Positions 53,306-62,282 of a stretch of 64,000 nt of DNA are shown piece after piece. Origin of the DNA: Gordonia shandongensis DSM 45094 (lineage in GTDB: Bacteria > Actinomycetota > Actinomycetes > Mycobacteriales > Mycobacteriaceae); the NCBI RefSeq assembly GCF_000423025.1, contig NZ_AUHE01000001.1, positions 248,001 to 312,000 of the forward strand. Reading direction: 5' to 3'. The stretch's first letter is position 1; each line of letters opens with the position of its first letter. The notes below the pieces were generated by a model. That model saw nothing but the letters and a program-made list of their open reading frames with translations. It was not told the DNA's origin and searched no databases. The translations under genes and the position numbers were made by a program.

Positions 53306-53998
53306 GTGTCAGTGCTCAATCGGTCCACCCGCCGTCTGGCCTCGGCCGCTGCCGTCGGCGCTTTCGGAGTCGCCATCGCGCTGGGCACCACGGCCTGCGG
53401 TGCGGGCAAGATCTCGCAGACCGCCAACCAGGAACCCGCCGTCAACGGGGCGAGCGGAACCATCAAGTTGGCGCCGTCGCAGTTCAACGGCGAGCAGGTC
53501 TCCAACGGCACCATCGCGGTTCGCAACGTGCACGTGCTGTACCCGGTCGACAAGGCCGACAAGATCTTCGGCGACGGCGGCCCCTTCAAGCTGTCGTTCA
53601 CGATCGCCAACGACAGCCCGAGCCGCATGGTCCGGCTCGACCGGATCAGCGTCCCCACCGGCAGCATCCAGGTGACCGACCCGAAGCCCGCCGACGGACA
53701 GAAGGCCTCGGCCGACCCGCGTCGGATCGGCCCCGGACAGGCCCTGACCGCCGGCGTCCCGTCGAACGTCGACCCCGACGACGACGACATCGCGCGCTTC
53801 GACGTCCAGCTCACTGGCGCCGGTGACACCGTCGCGGCCGGTCTGACCGTCCCGGTCACCTTCGAGTTCACCGTTCTCGACCTGGGGGGCAAGCCGCTCG
53901 ACACCGTGAAGACCACGGTCGGGACTCCCGTCGACGGCGGCACCCTCGACGATCGCCAGGACGTCGTCCGCGACATGCAGGCCGACGGCGAGCACTGA
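53306..53998 (+). CDS. lpqE: LpqE-like lipoprotein
   Basis: A 230-aa lipoprotein with lipobox TTACG (cysteine near residue 31). The domain that follows has IAVRNVHVLYPVD, and SFTIANDSPSRMVRLDRIS suggests an immunoglobulin-like or PCu(A)C-related copper chaperone fold, so a metal role is possible but unproven. It lies between carD and radA as in mycobacteria (Rv3584). GGAGG at 53296–53300 is best spaced for the GTG at 53306; the ATG at 53303 is only 2 nt from it. The stop is inside a 14-nt duplication. Confidence 0.85.
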   Translation: MSVLNRSTRRLASAAAVGAFGVAIALGTTACGAGKISQTANQEPAVNGASGTIKLAPSQFNGEQVSNGTIAVRNVHVLYPVDKADKIFGDGGPFKLSFTIANDSPSRMVRLDRISVPTGSIQVTDPKPADGQKASADPRRIGPGQALTAGVPSNVDPDDDDIARFDVQLTGAGDTVAAGLTVPVTFEFTVLDLGGKPLDTVKTTVGTPVDGGTLDDRQDVVRDMQADGEH

Positions 53999-54017
53999 TC
54001 GGCGGCCACTGATCGGG
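53992..54017. repeat. 14-nt tandem duplication containing the lpqE stop
   Basis: GCACTGATCGGCG (53992–54004) and GCCACTGATCGGG (54005–54017), with the shared core ACTGATCGG offset by 14 nt. The TGA at 53996–53998 is the lpqE stop, duplicated out of frame. Confidence 0.75.
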
Positions 54018-54051
54018 CACCGGTGTCGTAGGCGCTGCCTACAGTTGACCC

Positions 54052-55443
54052 GTGGCTAAACCGAAAGCGGTCTTCCGCTGTTCAGCGTGCGGGCATCAGG
54101 TCCCCAAGTGGTTCGGGCGCTGCCCCGACTGCGGTGAATGGGGGACCATCGCCGAGTCGGCGCCCGCCGCTGCGACCCGATCCACGGGGACCGCATCGGT
54201 GGCGCCGTCGCATCCGGCGACACGCATCACCGAGGTGTCGGCGGCCACGGCGGGCGCCGAGCCCACCGGGATCGGCGAGTTCGACCGCGTCCTGGGTCGC
54301 GGTGTCGTCCCGGGGTCGGTGATCCTGCTGGCCGGTGAACCCGGCGTCGGAAAGTCCACGCTGCTGCTCGAGACCGTGAAGCACTGGGCCGCACAGGACC
54401 GCACCGCGCTGTACGTGACGGGCGAGGAGTCGGCCGGACAGGTTCGCCTGCGGGCCGAACGCACCGACGCCGTCGACGAGAACATCTACCTCGCCGCGGA
54501 GACCGATCTGGCGACGGTCCTCGGCCACGTGGAGGCCGTCTCGCCGACACTGTTGATCGTCGACTCCGTACAGACGATGGTCGCCTCGGGCACAGACGGT
54601 GTGACCGGCGGCGTCACTCAGATCCGCGCGGTCACCACGGCCCTGGTGTCGTTGGCCAAGTCCAGCGGGGTCGCGGTGATCCTCGTCGGCCACGTCACCA
54701 AGGACGGGAATGTCGCCGGCCCCCGGTCACTGGAGCATCTGGTGGACGTCGTCCTCGCGTTCGAGGGCGACCGGCATTCGTCGCTGCGCATGGTCCGCGG
54801 CATCAAGAACCGGTTCGGCCCGGCCGACGAGGTCGGTTGTTTCGAGCAGCGATCCGACGGGATCCACGAGGTGCCCGACCCGTCCGGGATCTTCGTCCAC
54901 CAGCACCCGTCGGAGGTCGCGGGCAGCGCGACCCTCGTCGCGATGGACGGTCGGCGCGCGATGGTCGGCCAGATCCAGGCGCTCCTCAACACCACGCAGA
55001 TGAGCTCGCCGCGGCGCGCCGTCTCCGGACTCGACTCGGCGCGGGTGGCGATGATGCTCGCCGTGGCCGAGAAGCACGCCGGTGTGGCGGCAGGCACCAA
55101 GGAGGTGTACGCGTCGACGGTCGGCGGGATGCGGGTCACCGAGCCCGCCGCGGACCTGGCGATCTTTCTGGCCGTGTTCTCCTCCGACCAGGACAAGCCG
55201 ATCCCGTCGACCACGGTGGCGATCGGCGAGGTCGGTCTGGCCGGTGAGGTCCGCAGGGTGCCGTCGATCGCCCGGCGGGTCGCCGAGGCCGCGCGCCTGG
55301 GTTTCCGGCATGTGATCATCCCCGCCGGCACCGACGAGGAGCTGCCGCGCGGTCTGCGCATCAGCCGGGTCTCCGACCTCGCCGAGGCGCAGCGGGCCGC
55401 ACTGTCACGCCTCGCACCGGTCCCCACCCGCACCCCGTTCTGA
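54052..55443 (+). CDS. radA: DNA repair protein RadA (branch-migration ATPase)
   Basis: RecA-like helicase, 463 aa. The N-terminal C4 zinc finger is CSACGHQVPKWFGRCPDC (residues about 9–26). Walker A GEPGVGKST, the RadA-specific KNRFGP motif, and a C-terminal Lon-protease-like domain (EVGLAGEVRRVP) follow. It processes recombination intermediates. GTG 54052 starts it; it follows lpqE by 53 nt and is followed by a 15-nt triple repeat at the stop. The disA gene lies further downstream on the same strand, past a convergent thioesterase gene. Confidence 0.95.
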   Translation: MAKPKAVFRCSACGHQVPKWFGRCPDCGEWGTIAESAPAAATRSTGTASVAPSHPATRITEVSAATAGAEPTGIGEFDRVLGRGVVPGSVILLAGEPGVGKSTLLLETVKHWAAQDRTALYVTGEESAGQVRLRAERTDAVDENIYLAAETDLATVLGHVEAVSPTLLIVDSVQTMVASGTDGVTGGVTQIRAVTTALVSLAKSSGVAVILVGHVTKDGNVAGPRSLEHLVDVVLAFEGDRHSSLRMVRGIKNRFGPADEVGCFEQRSDGIHEVPDPSGIFVHQHPSEVAGSATLVAMDGRRAMVGQIQALLNTTQMSSPRRAVSGLDSARVAMMLAVAEKHAGVAAGTKEVYASTVGGMRVTEPAADLAIFLAVFSSDQDKPIPSTTVAIGEVGLAGEVRRVPSIARRVAEAARLGFRHVIIPAGTDEELPRGLRISRVSDLAEAQRAALSRLAPVPTRTPF

Positions 55444-55481
55444 CCTGCCGTGTTCTGCCCTGCCGTGTTCTGACCTGACCG
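55437..55481. repeat. 15-nt tandem triplication containing the radA stop
   Basis: GTTCTGACCTGCCGT (55437–55451), GTTCTGCCCTGCCGT (55452–55466) and GTTCTGACCTGACCG (55467–55481). The TGA in unit 1 is the radA stop (55441–55443); unit 3 has an in-frame TGA again, while unit 2 reads TGC. Confidence 0.92.
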
Positions 55482-55502
55482 GTGCGACGGCGCGGATCCG
55501 GC

Positions 55503-56030
55503 TCAGACGTCGGAGGGCATCACACGCTTGTCGAGGTAGTCGGCGAAGTGCTCCTTGAGATCGATCACGACGAAGACCGCGTGGGCCGCCGCGACCGGCT
55601 GGTCGCGATCGCCGAAGTGGGCGACGGCGCGGGTGTAGACCTTGCGGCGTTGGCGGCCGAGCACCTCGCCGTGGAACTGGAGGGTGCTGCCGAGGGGGAT
55701 GGGTGCGGCGAAGTCGATCTCCAGGTGCACGGTCACGACGGGGAGGCCCGTGATGAGCGGCGAGGTGCCCATGACCTCGTCGAACGCCGCCGCCAGGACG
55801 CCGCCGTGGATCACGCCGGGTCCGCCCTGCATGCGGTCGACCACGTCCATCCGGGCGTCCACGGTGAGCCCTTCGCCCGCGAAGACGTCGATGTGCAGCC
55901 CGGCCGGGACGTCCCTGCCGCAGCCGTAGCACATGCTGTGGTGCAGGTCGATGCGTCGGCCGGGCGGCGTCGCCTTCGGGTGGCGGGTCAGGGGCTCCAG
56001 GTCGTCGGGCAGCACGAATGAGGTCTTCAC
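55503..56030 (-). CDS. PaaI-type hot-dog thioesterase
   Basis: A 175-aa protein. The hot-dog domain has [22 protein letters not shown] (HGG followed by the catalytic acidic residue), then [17 protein letters not shown]. The N-terminal segment has [13 protein letters not shown], a CxxC resembling small thioesterases of the Rv0356c/THEM4 type. GTG 56030 is the start. Divergent from disA, sharing a 67-nt promoter region. Likely hydrolyses an acyl-CoA. Confidence 0.82.
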   Translation of the reverse strand: MKTSFVLPDDLEPLTRHPKATPPGRRIDLHHSMCYGCGRDVPAGLHIDVFAGEGLTVDARMDVVDRMQGGPGVIHGGVLAAAFDEVMGTSPLITGLPVVTVHLEIDFAAPIPLGSTLQFHGEVLGRQRRKVYTRAVAHFGDRDQPVAAAHAVFVVIDLKEHFADYLDKRVMPSDV

Positions 56031-56097
56031 GGACAGCTACGCTAGTCGGGACCAGATCGGCTACCGCTCGGCGCCCCCGAGCGAGGTGAGGACCGCC

Positions 56098-57195
56098 ATG
56101 AAGGAGATTGCCCTGCTCGACCCGGCGCGGGCCGAGCGGGTTCGTTCGGCCCTGCGCCGCGTGGCACCGGGGACGGCGCTGCGCGACGGTCTCGAACGAA
56201 TCCTCCGCGGCGGCACCGGCGCCCTCATCGTCCTGGGCTACGACGAGGACACCGAGCGGATCTGCGACGGCGGTTTCCATCTCGATGTGGAATTCGCGCC
56301 GACGCGACTGCGGGAGCTGGCGAAGATGGACGGTGCGGTGGTCCTGTCCGCCGACGGAACGCGGATCGTCCGGGCCAACGTTCAACTGGTGCCGGATCCG
56401 TCGATCCCCACCGAGGAGTCCGGCACCCGGCATCGTGCCGCCGAGCGCACCGCCATCCAGACCGACGTCCCGGTGATCTCGGTGAGCTCGTCGATGTCGA
56501 TCGTCAGCGTCTACGTGGCGGGCCAGCGGCGGGTGGTGGAGAATCCGGATGCGATCCTGTCGCGCGCCAATGTGGCGTTGGCGACGCTCGAACGCTACAA
56601 GTCGCGCCTGGACGAGGTGAGCAGCCAGCTCTCACGCGCCGAGATCGAGGACTACGTGCTGCTCCGCGATGCGATGAGCGCCGCTCAGCGGATGGAGATG
56701 GTGCGCCGCGTCTCGGTGGAGATCGCCGAGTACGTCCTCGAACTCGGTGTCAACGGCCGCCAGGTCGCGCTCCAGTTGGAGGAGCTCATCAGCGACAACG
56801 ACACGATGCGCGAACTGCTGGTTCGCGACTACCACGCGAGCCCCGAGCCGGCGAGCACCGAACAGGTGCGGCAGATCCTCGAAGCGGTGGAGTCCCTGTC
56901 GGACGCCGAACTGCTCGACCTCACGATGGTCGCGGGGGCCTTCGGGTACCCGACGTCGCTCGACTCGCAGGACACTGCGATGAGTCCGCGCGGCTACCGG
57001 CTCCTGGCCCGCATCTCCCGTCTCCAGTTCGGGCACATCGACCGGCTGGTCCGGAACTTCGGGACGCTGCAGTCGCTGCTCGCCAGCAGTGCGGCCGACC
57101 TGCAGTCCGTGGAGGGGATCGGGAGCATCTGGGCCCGCCACATCCGCGAAGGACTGTCCCGCCTGGCCGAGAGCAGCCTGGAGCGGTTCGACTAG
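56098..57195 (+). CDS. disA: Diadenylate cyclase DisA (c-di-AMP synthase, DNA-scanning)
   Basis: Synthesises c-di-AMP from two ATP; 365 aa. The N-terminal DAC domain has GALIVLG, then the catalytic DGA ([11 protein letters not shown]) and [11 protein letters not shown] (RHR). A helical spine follows, and the C-terminal helix-hairpin-helix ([19 protein letters not shown]) binds DNA junctions. ATG 56098 follows GAGGTGAGG. The close partner RadA is known in other actinobacteria to regulate DisA. The three-gene order lpqE-radA-disA is conserved apart from the intervening thioesterase. Confidence 0.95.
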   Translation: MKEIALLDPARAERVRSALRRVAPGTALRDGLERILRGGTGALIVLGYDEDTERICDGGFHLDVEFAPTRLRELAKMDGAVVLSADGTRIVRANVQLVPDPSIPTEESGTRHRAAERTAIQTDVPVISVSSSMSIVSVYVAGQRRVVENPDAILSRANVALATLERYKSRLDEVSSQLSRAEIEDYVLLRDAMSAAQRMEMVRRVSVEIAEYVLELGVNGRQVALQLEELISDNDTMRELLVRDYHASPEPASTEQVRQILEAVESLSDAELLDLTMVAGAFGYPTSLDSQDTAMSPRGYRLLARISRLQFGHIDRLVRNFGTLQSLLASSAADLQSVEGIGSIWARHIREGLSRLAESSLERFD

Positions 57196-57210
57196 TGCCG
57201 CCTCAGTCGT

Positions 57211-57963
57211 CTACTGGCCGCCGGGCTCGGCGGGCGCGACGATGTTGAAGGTGATCGGCGCCGACTCGCGCTCCCCGACCTTCGCGGTGGCCTGGTAGCC
57301 GCCCGGGACCACCTGGACGCGCTTCTTCTTGCACTTGGGACTGCTGGTGGTGCCCGACCACGTGATCGTGTCGCTGACCTGCTGACCGGGCTGCAGCACC
57401 TGGACGTCGACCGTCGGGTCGGGTGCGCAGTCCTGCGCGGCCCACAGGGTGCGGCTGCCGTCGAGTGTCCGGACGATCACGTTCTGCGCCGCCTTGCCGA
57501 CGTCTCGCGAGCACTCGGCGAGGCCGCCGTTGGTGGTGACGATCGTGAACACCGGGTTGTCGCCGACGCTGTAGGTGGGCTTGTCGGTGTAGAGGACCAC
57601 CGACAGGCTCTGGTCGGCACAGGTGGCCGGGCCGCCGCCGTCGGCGGGCGCCGGAGTCGACGGCGGGGCGGGCGGCGCACTCGGGTCACCGCCGCCGCCG
57701 TGGTCACCGCCGCCGCTGGGCGCCTCACTGCTCGGCGCGGACTCGCTCGGCTGCGCCGGGTCGGACGGGTTCGCGGGGCCGGCGGGTTTCTGGGTGCTGG
57801 AGGTCGCGGCGGCGCTCTGGGTGTCGGAGTCGTCGCCCGACCGTCCGCTCAACGCGACGATCAAGATGATGACCGCAATGACCGCCGCCACGACAACGGC
57901 GCCGGCGAGCAGACGTCGGCGCCAGTACACCTCGGGGGGCAGTGGTCCTTGTGGTTCGATCAC
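57211..57963 (-). CDS. Membrane-anchored protein (Rv3587c-like)
   Basis: A 250-aa protein with one helix (about 18–40), a long disordered Ser/Pro/Gly linker (about 42–112, with GGGDHGGGGDP), and an extracytoplasmic domain. The domain contains four cysteines (ATCADQS, AECSRDV, QDCAPDP, SPKCKKK) likely forming two disulfides. TYSVGDNPVFTIVTTNGG and QPGQQVSDTITWSG suggest an immunoglobulin-like fold. It is conserved beside disA in mycobacteria. Convergent with disA, 15 nt apart. Function unknown. Confidence 0.78.
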   Translation of the reverse strand: MIEPQGPLPPEVYWRRRLLAGAVVVAAVIAVIILIVALSGRSGDDSDTQSAAATSSTQKPAGPANPSDPAQPSESAPSSEAPSGGGDHGGGGDPSAPPAPPSTPAPADGGGPATCADQSLSVVLYTDKPTYSVGDNPVFTIVTTNGGLAECSRDVGKAAQNVIVRTLDGSRTLWAAQDCAPDPTVDVQVLQPGQQVSDTITWSGTTSSPKCKKKRVQVVPGGYQATAKVGERESAPITFNIVAPAEPGGQ

Positions 57964-58073
57964 GCCCTCAACGGTATCGTCGCCCGACCCCGCGGAGGGT
58001 CCGGGCGACGCGGCGTGTCGGCGATTACCTGCTGTTCTGCCGGGATTCCGGCCCGATCAGGGATCGTTTCGGG

Positions 58074-58703
58074 TCAGTTGAGGGTCGCGTCACCGATGTC
58101 GCCGACGGCGTCGACGAGTTCGACGCGGCCGTCTTCGAGCTTGTAGGTGAGGCCGACGACGGCGAGGGTGCCTGCCTCGACGCGCTCGGCGATCACGCGG
58201 CTGCGCTGCATGAGCAGGTGGACGGTCTCCTTGACGTGCCGTCCGACGAATCCGTAGTAGTCGCTGATGCCCTCGGAGCGGCCCGCGAGGATGCTCGGGG
58301 TCACCTTCTCGACGATGGCCCGGACGTATCCGTTGGGCAGGGTGTTGTTGTCGAGGGCCTCCATGGTGGCGCCGACGGCGCCGCAGCTGCTGTGGCCGAG
58401 TACGACGATGAGCGGGACGTCGAGGACGTCGGGGCCGAACTCGATCGTGCCCATGACCGCTTCGTCGAGGACGTGGCCGGCCGTGCGGACGACGAACATG
58501 TCGCCGAGGCCCTGGTCGAAGATGATCTCGGCGGCGAGTCGGGAGTCGCCGCAGCCGAAGAGCACGACGTGCGGGGACTGGCCGCCCACCAGCGCGGTGC
58601 GTTCGGCGATATCCTGGTGCGGATGCTGAGGTTCACCGGCCACGAACCGTGCGTTGCCGTCTTTGATCACTTGCCATGCCTGCGCTGGTGTTAAGTTCTC
58701 CAT
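58074..58703 (-). CDS. Beta-class carbonic anhydrase
   Basis: Interconverts CO2 and bicarbonate; 209 aa. Zinc ligands are in FGCGDSRLA (Cys with Asp-Arg pair) and GHSSCGAVGA (His, Cys). The C-terminal VVGLTYKLEDGRVELV is typical. The ATG at 58703 is immediately opposed to the mutY start. M. tuberculosis Rv3588c is the counterpart. A TANNNT-like CATAGT lies about 10 nt upstream of this ATG, consistent with a leaderless mRNA (inference). Confidence 0.94.
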   Translation of the reverse strand: MENLTPAQAWQVIKDGNARFVAGEPQHPHQDIAERTALVGGQSPHVVLFGCGDSRLAAEIIFDQGLGDMFVVRTAGHVLDEAVMGTIEFGPDVLDVPLIVVLGHSSCGAVGATMEALDNNTLPNGYVRAIVEKVTPSILAGRSEGISDYYGFVGRHVKETVHLLMQRSRVIAERVEAGTLAVVGLTYKLEDGRVELVDAVGDIGDATLN

Positions 58704-59598
58704 GAAAGTCACTATGCCACCGGTCACACTCCTGGAATGGTTCGGGTCCGCCGAACGCGACCTGCCGTGGCGTGAGCCGGGTCTCTCGGGATGGCACATC
58801 CTGGTCAGCGAGATCATGTCGCAGCAGACCCCGGTCTCCCGGGTCGTCGAGCCGTGGACGCGGTGGATGGCCCGGTGGCCGACGCCGTCGGCGCTCGCCG
58901 CCGAGACTCCGGGCGAGGTGGTCCGCGCCTGGGGCAGGCTCGGCTATCCGCGGCGGGCGCTGCGGCTGCACGAATGCGCGCGGGTGTTGGCCGAGGAGTT
59001 CGACGACACCGTGCCCGACGACGTCGACGTGCTGCTCGGGTTGCCGGGGATCGGTGAGTACACGGCGCGCGCAGTCGCCTGCTTCGCCTACGGTCGCCCG
59101 GTGCCCGTCGTCGACGTCAACGTGCGTCGGGTGATCGCGCGATCGGTGCACGGCCGCGCCGAGCCGGCGAACCCGGCGCGGCGGGATCTCGCCGACGCCG
59201 AAGCACTGCTCCCGCGCGACGCCGACGGTGCGTACGCGGCGACCGCGCCGCGGTTCAGCGCCGCGCTGATGGAGCTCGGGGCGCTGGTCTGCACGGCGCG
59301 CGTGGCGCGCTGCGAGCAGTGCCCCTTGGAGCCCTCCTGCGAGTGGGTGCGTCGCGGGAGGCCGGCGCATGACGGTCCGCCGCGGCGCACCGCACGCTAC
59401 GAGGGCACCGACCGCCAGGCGCGGGGACGGCTCCTCGACGTGCTGCGGGACACGTCGGGGCCGGTGGAGCGCGCCGCCCTCGATCTCGCGTGGGAGCGCG
59501 ATCCCGGGCAGCGGGCGCGAGCACTGGACTCCCTGCTGGTCGACGGCCTGGTCGAGGTGACCGACGACGGCCTGTTCACCCTCGCCGGAGAGAGCTGA
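58702..59598 (+). CDS. mutY: A/G-specific adenine glycosylase MutY (short form)
   Basis: Base-excision repair enzyme removing adenine opposite 8-oxoguanine; 298 aa. The catalytic glutamate is in SEIMSQQTPV, the helix-hairpin-helix is LPGIGEYTARAVACFAYG, and the catalytic aspartate is in VVDVNVRRV. The iron–sulfur loop has the canonical C-x6-C-x2-C-x5-C (CTARVARCEQCPLEPSC). The C-terminal 8-oxoG-recognition domain is short. ATG 58702 overlaps the divergent carbonic anhydrase start; ATG 58714 is an alternative. The 3' end overlaps the hydrolase gene by 23 nt. Confidence 0.93.
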   Translation: MKVTMPPVTLLEWFGSAERDLPWREPGLSGWHILVSEIMSQQTPVSRVVEPWTRWMARWPTPSALAAETPGEVVRAWGRLGYPRRALRLHECARVLAEEFDDTVPDDVDVLLGLPGIGEYTARAVACFAYGRPVPVVDVNVRRVIARSVHGRAEPANPARRDLADAEALLPRDADGAYAATAPRFSAALMELGALVCTARVARCEQCPLEPSCEWVRRGRPAHDGPPRRTARYEGTDRQARGRLLDVLRDTSGPVERAALDLAWERDPGQRARALDSLLVDGLVEVTDDGLFTLAGES

Positions 59599-60394
59599 GG
59601 AAGGCCTCCACGGCGCCGCGGTACACGTCGGGGACGTCGTCGTGCAGCAGGTGTCCGGCACCGGCCACCCGGAGGTACGCCGACTCGGGGCGGTCCGCCT
59701 GGCGGCCGCGGCTCGCCATCTGCGCCATCTGGCCCTCGGGGGTCACCCCGTACTCGGCTTCGAGCAGCAGCGTCGGCGACGCGACGGCGTCCCATTCGGC
59801 CCAGAAGTCGCGGCGTCCCCATTCGTCGGCGATCGCCTGCCAGACCTCGAGGCTCCCGTGCAGTCGGCCGTCGTCGAAGGCTTCGTAGAAGTAGCGGCCG
59901 GCCACGTCGCCGAACATCGCGAGGGCTTCACCCTCGTCGGCGAAGCGGTCGGGCCAGGTCTCGAACCAGGGGGTCCAGTCGCCGGTGGTGCGGCCCCGGA
60001 AGTCGGGGGCCATGTCCTCCACGACGACGGCCTCCACGAGCTCGGGGTAGGCGGCGGCCGTGCACCAGGCGTGCAGTCCGCCCATCGAGTGCCCGATGAG
60101 GACGGCCGGGCCGCGGTCGATCCAGGTGATGAGTTCGGCGACGTCGGCGACGAATCGTTCGGTGGACAGCTCGTCGGCCGCCGGCGCGGAGCGGTGGTCC
60201 ACGCCCTGATGGAATGCGGCGTCGAAGGTGAAGACGCGGCCGTATCGGCGCAGCCAGGGGATCTGTCTGCGCCACGTCCGCCCGCGGCCCATCAGCCCGT
60301 GCAGCAGGATGATGGCGCCGGCGCCCCCGGCGCCGCGGCCGGCGCCGCCGTAGTCGAGCAGGCCCACGCCGCCCGGTCGGATGTCTGCGCTCAC
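59576..60394 (-). CDS. Alpha/beta-hydrolase (Rv3591c-like)
   Basis: A 272-aa alpha/beta-hydrolase: oxyanion loop LLHGLMGRGRTWRRQ, nucleophile elbow IGHSMGGLHAW, acidic residue region LLLEAEYG, and histidine in GAGHLLHDD. No signal peptide. GTG 60394 is chosen because it begins the first strand. It is tail-to-tail with mutY and divergent from mhuD. Substrate unknown. Confidence 0.85.
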   Translation of the reverse strand: MSADIRPGGVGLLDYGGAGRGAGGAGAIILLHGLMGRGRTWRRQIPWLRRYGRVFTFDAAFHQGVDHRSAPAADELSTERFVADVAELITWIDRGPAVLIGHSMGGLHAWCTAAAYPELVEAVVVEDMAPDFRGRTTGDWTPWFETWPDRFADEGEALAMFGDVAGRYFYEAFDDGRLHGSLEVWQAIADEWGRRDFWAEWDAVASPTLLLEAEYGVTPEGQMAQMASRGRQADRPESAYLRVAGAGHLLHDDVPDVYRGAVEAFLSSLRRG

Positions 60395-60442
60395 GCTGTT
60401 CGACCCTAACGATCGTCGCCCGTCGACAGTAGTGTGGGCGGT

Positions 60443-60754
60443 ATGGCTGTCGTGAAGATCAACGCCCTGTCCGTTCCCGCCGAGGCGGGCCCCGAACTCG
60501 AGAAGCGCTTCGCCGCCCGCGCGGGTGTGGTCGACGAGGCCGCGGGTTTCCGCGGCTTCCAGTTGCTGCGTCCGGTGAAGGGCGATGACCGGTACTTCGT
60601 CGTCACCCACTGGGACGACGATGCGAGCTACGAGGCGTGGGCCGGCGGCGACGCCCGTGCCGCGCACAAGAGCTCGAAGAAGCCGGTGGCGTCGGGGGCC
60701 GAACTCCTCGAGTTCGAGGTGGTTCTCGACGTGCCGCCGAAGGCCGCCGACTAG
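60443..60754 (+). CDS. mhuD: Haem-degrading monooxygenase MhuD-like (ABM fold)
   Basis: A 103-aa antibiotic-biosynthesis-monooxygenase-fold protein closely resembling mycobacterial MhuD (Rv3592), which opens haem to mycobilin and releases iron without carbon monoxide. The functional residues are visible: Asn7 (VVKINA), the tryptophan in YEAWAGGDARAAH, and the haem-ligating histidine in the same segment. FQLLRPVKGDDRYFVVTHW is near-identical to the family. It is divergent from the hydrolase gene with 48 nt between starts. Confidence 0.92.
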   Translation: MAVVKINALSVPAEAGPELEKRFAARAGVVDEAAGFRGFQLLRPVKGDDRYFVVTHWDDDASYEAWAGGDARAAHKSSKKPVASGAELLEFEVVLDVPPKAAD

Positions 60755-60774
60755 GCGAGAATCCTCGCCAGTTT

Positions 60775-60790
60775 CTAGAACGTGTTCTAG
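60775..60790. promoter_or_regulatory. KstR-type palindromic operator
   Basis: CTAGAACGTGTTCTAG: 7-bp perfect arms around a 2-bp centre. The inner 14 bp TAGAACGTGTTCTA fits the KstR consensus TNNAACNNGTTNNA exactly. KstR is the TetR repressor of cholesterol catabolism in Mycobacteriales. It lies 38 nt before the aldehyde dehydrogenase start. Confidence 0.8.
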
Positions 60791-60827
60791 CATCGGTGGA
60801 GAGACTTCACCGAGACGAGGAGCACGT

Positions 60828-62282
60828 ATGCCCGAGCCCATCGAGACCACCGCGCTGTACATCGGCGGCAAGTGGGTCGACCCGCACTCCACGCAGGTGC
60901 TGGAGGTCCACTCGCCTGCCACCGGCGACAAGGTGGGATCGGTGCCGTCCGCGGACGCCACCGACGTCGACGCCGCCGTCCGCGCGGCCCGCGAATCGTT
61001 CGACTCCGGGGTCTGGCGCAACACCCCGCCGGCTCAGCGAGCTGCGGTGATCCGCCGGGCCGCCGACCTCATCAACGAACGCGGCGACGAGATCGGCGCA
61101 CTGGTCTCCGCCGAGATGGGGGCCACCCCGGGCGACGTCGCGACCCTCCAGCAGCTCGCGGGCACCGGCTGCCTGAGCGCCTACGCCGACGCCGCCGACG
61201 AGTACACGTGGGAGGAGAAGCGGACCGGACTGTTCGGCGAGACCCTCGTGGTCCGCGAACCCGTCGGCGTGGTCGGCGCGATCATCGCGTGGAACGTCCC
61301 GCTCTTCCTGTTCTGCAACAAGTTCGGGCCCGCGCTGGCCGCCGGTTGCTCGATCGTCCTCAAACCCGCCCCGGAGACCCCGCTGAACGCGAACCTCCTC
61401 GCGGAGATCTTCACCGAGGCCGGTGTGCCCGAGGGCGTCATCTCCATCGTCCCCGGCGGCGTCGAGACCGGACAGGCGCTCGTCGACCACCCCGACGTCG
61501 ACAAGATCACGTTCACCGGATCCACCGCGGCCGGCCGCACCATCGCCGCCCGCTGCGGCGACCAGCTCAAACGGTGCTCGCTGGAACTCGGCGGCAAATC
61601 GGCCGCCATCGTCCTCGACGACGCCGACATCGCGGCCAGCGCGCCGATGCTCGTGTTCTCCGGCATCCTCAACTCCGGTCAGGCGTGCGTGGCGCAGACC
61701 CGCGTCCTGGTGCCGCGCGACAAGCAGGACGAGGTCGTCGAGGCGATGGTCGCCGTCGCATCCACGTTCACCCCGGGGATGCCCGACGACCCCGACACCA
61801 AGGTCGGGCCGATCATCAACGCCAAACAGCACGAGAAGGTCACCGGATACATCGAGAAGGGCAAGGCCGAAGGCGCCACCGCCGTCCTCGAGGTGCCCGC
61901 ACCCGAGGTCGGCACCGGCAACTTCGTCGGACCGACGATCTTCACCGGCGTCACCAACGACATGACGATCGCGCGCGAGGAGATCTTCGGCCCCGTCATC
62001 AGCGTGATCGCCTACGACACCCTCGATGAGGCGATCGCCATCGCCAACGACTCCGACTACGGGTTGGCCGGTTCGGTGTGGACCGCCGACGTCGACAAGG
62101 GCGTCGAGGTGGCCAAGCAGATCCGCACCGGCACGATGGGCATCAACTGGTACGCGATCGACCCGTCGTCCCCCTTCGGCGGATACAAGAAGTCGGGCAT
62201 CGGCCGGGAGAACGGCCGCGAGGGCCTCGAGAGCTACCTCGAGCACAAGGCCATCCTGATGCCGATGGGCTACACCTCCTGA
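60828..62282 (+). CDS. Aldehyde dehydrogenase, probably in the KstR (steroid) regulon
   Basis: NAD(P)-dependent aldehyde dehydrogenase, 484 aa. NAD site GSTAAGRTIA, active-site glutamate in LELGGKSAAIVLDDAD, catalytic cysteine in FSGILNSGQACVAQTR, and EEIFGPVISVI are present. It resembles the actinobacterial aldehyde dehydrogenases used in steroid side-chain or alkanal oxidation. GACGAGGAG precedes ATG 60828. A perfect KstR-type operator in its promoter and the Mce-associated genes downstream point to sterol metabolism (inference). The stop lies in a 14-nt array. Confidence 0.9.
   Translation: MPEPIETTALYIGGKWVDPHSTQVLEVHSPATGDKVGSVPSADATDVDAAVRAARESFDSGVWRNTPPAQRAAVIRRAADLINERGDEIGALVSAEMGATPGDVATLQQLAGTGCLSAYADAADEYTWEEKRTGLFGETLVVREPVGVVGAIIAWNVPLFLFCNKFGPALAAGCSIVLKPAPETPLNANLLAEIFTEAGVPEGVISIVPGGVETGQALVDHPDVDKITFTGSTAAGRTIAARCGDQLKRCSLELGGKSAAIVLDDADIAASAPMLVFSGILNSGQACVAQTRVLVPRDKQDEVVEAMVAVASTFTPGMPDDPDTKVGPIINAKQHEKVTGYIEKGKAEGATAVLEVPAPEVGTGNFVGPTIFTGVTNDMTIAREEIFGPVISVIAYDTLDEAIAIANDSDYGLAGSVWTADVDKGVEVAKQIRTGTMGINWYAIDPSSPFGGYKKSGIGRENGREGLESYLEHKAILMPMGYTS

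Noticed and set aside
57660..57730. Gly/Ser/Pro-rich coding repeats as part of the stop-codon array class
   Set aside because: They are low-complexity linker codons inside a gene, not tandem DNA units at a gene end.
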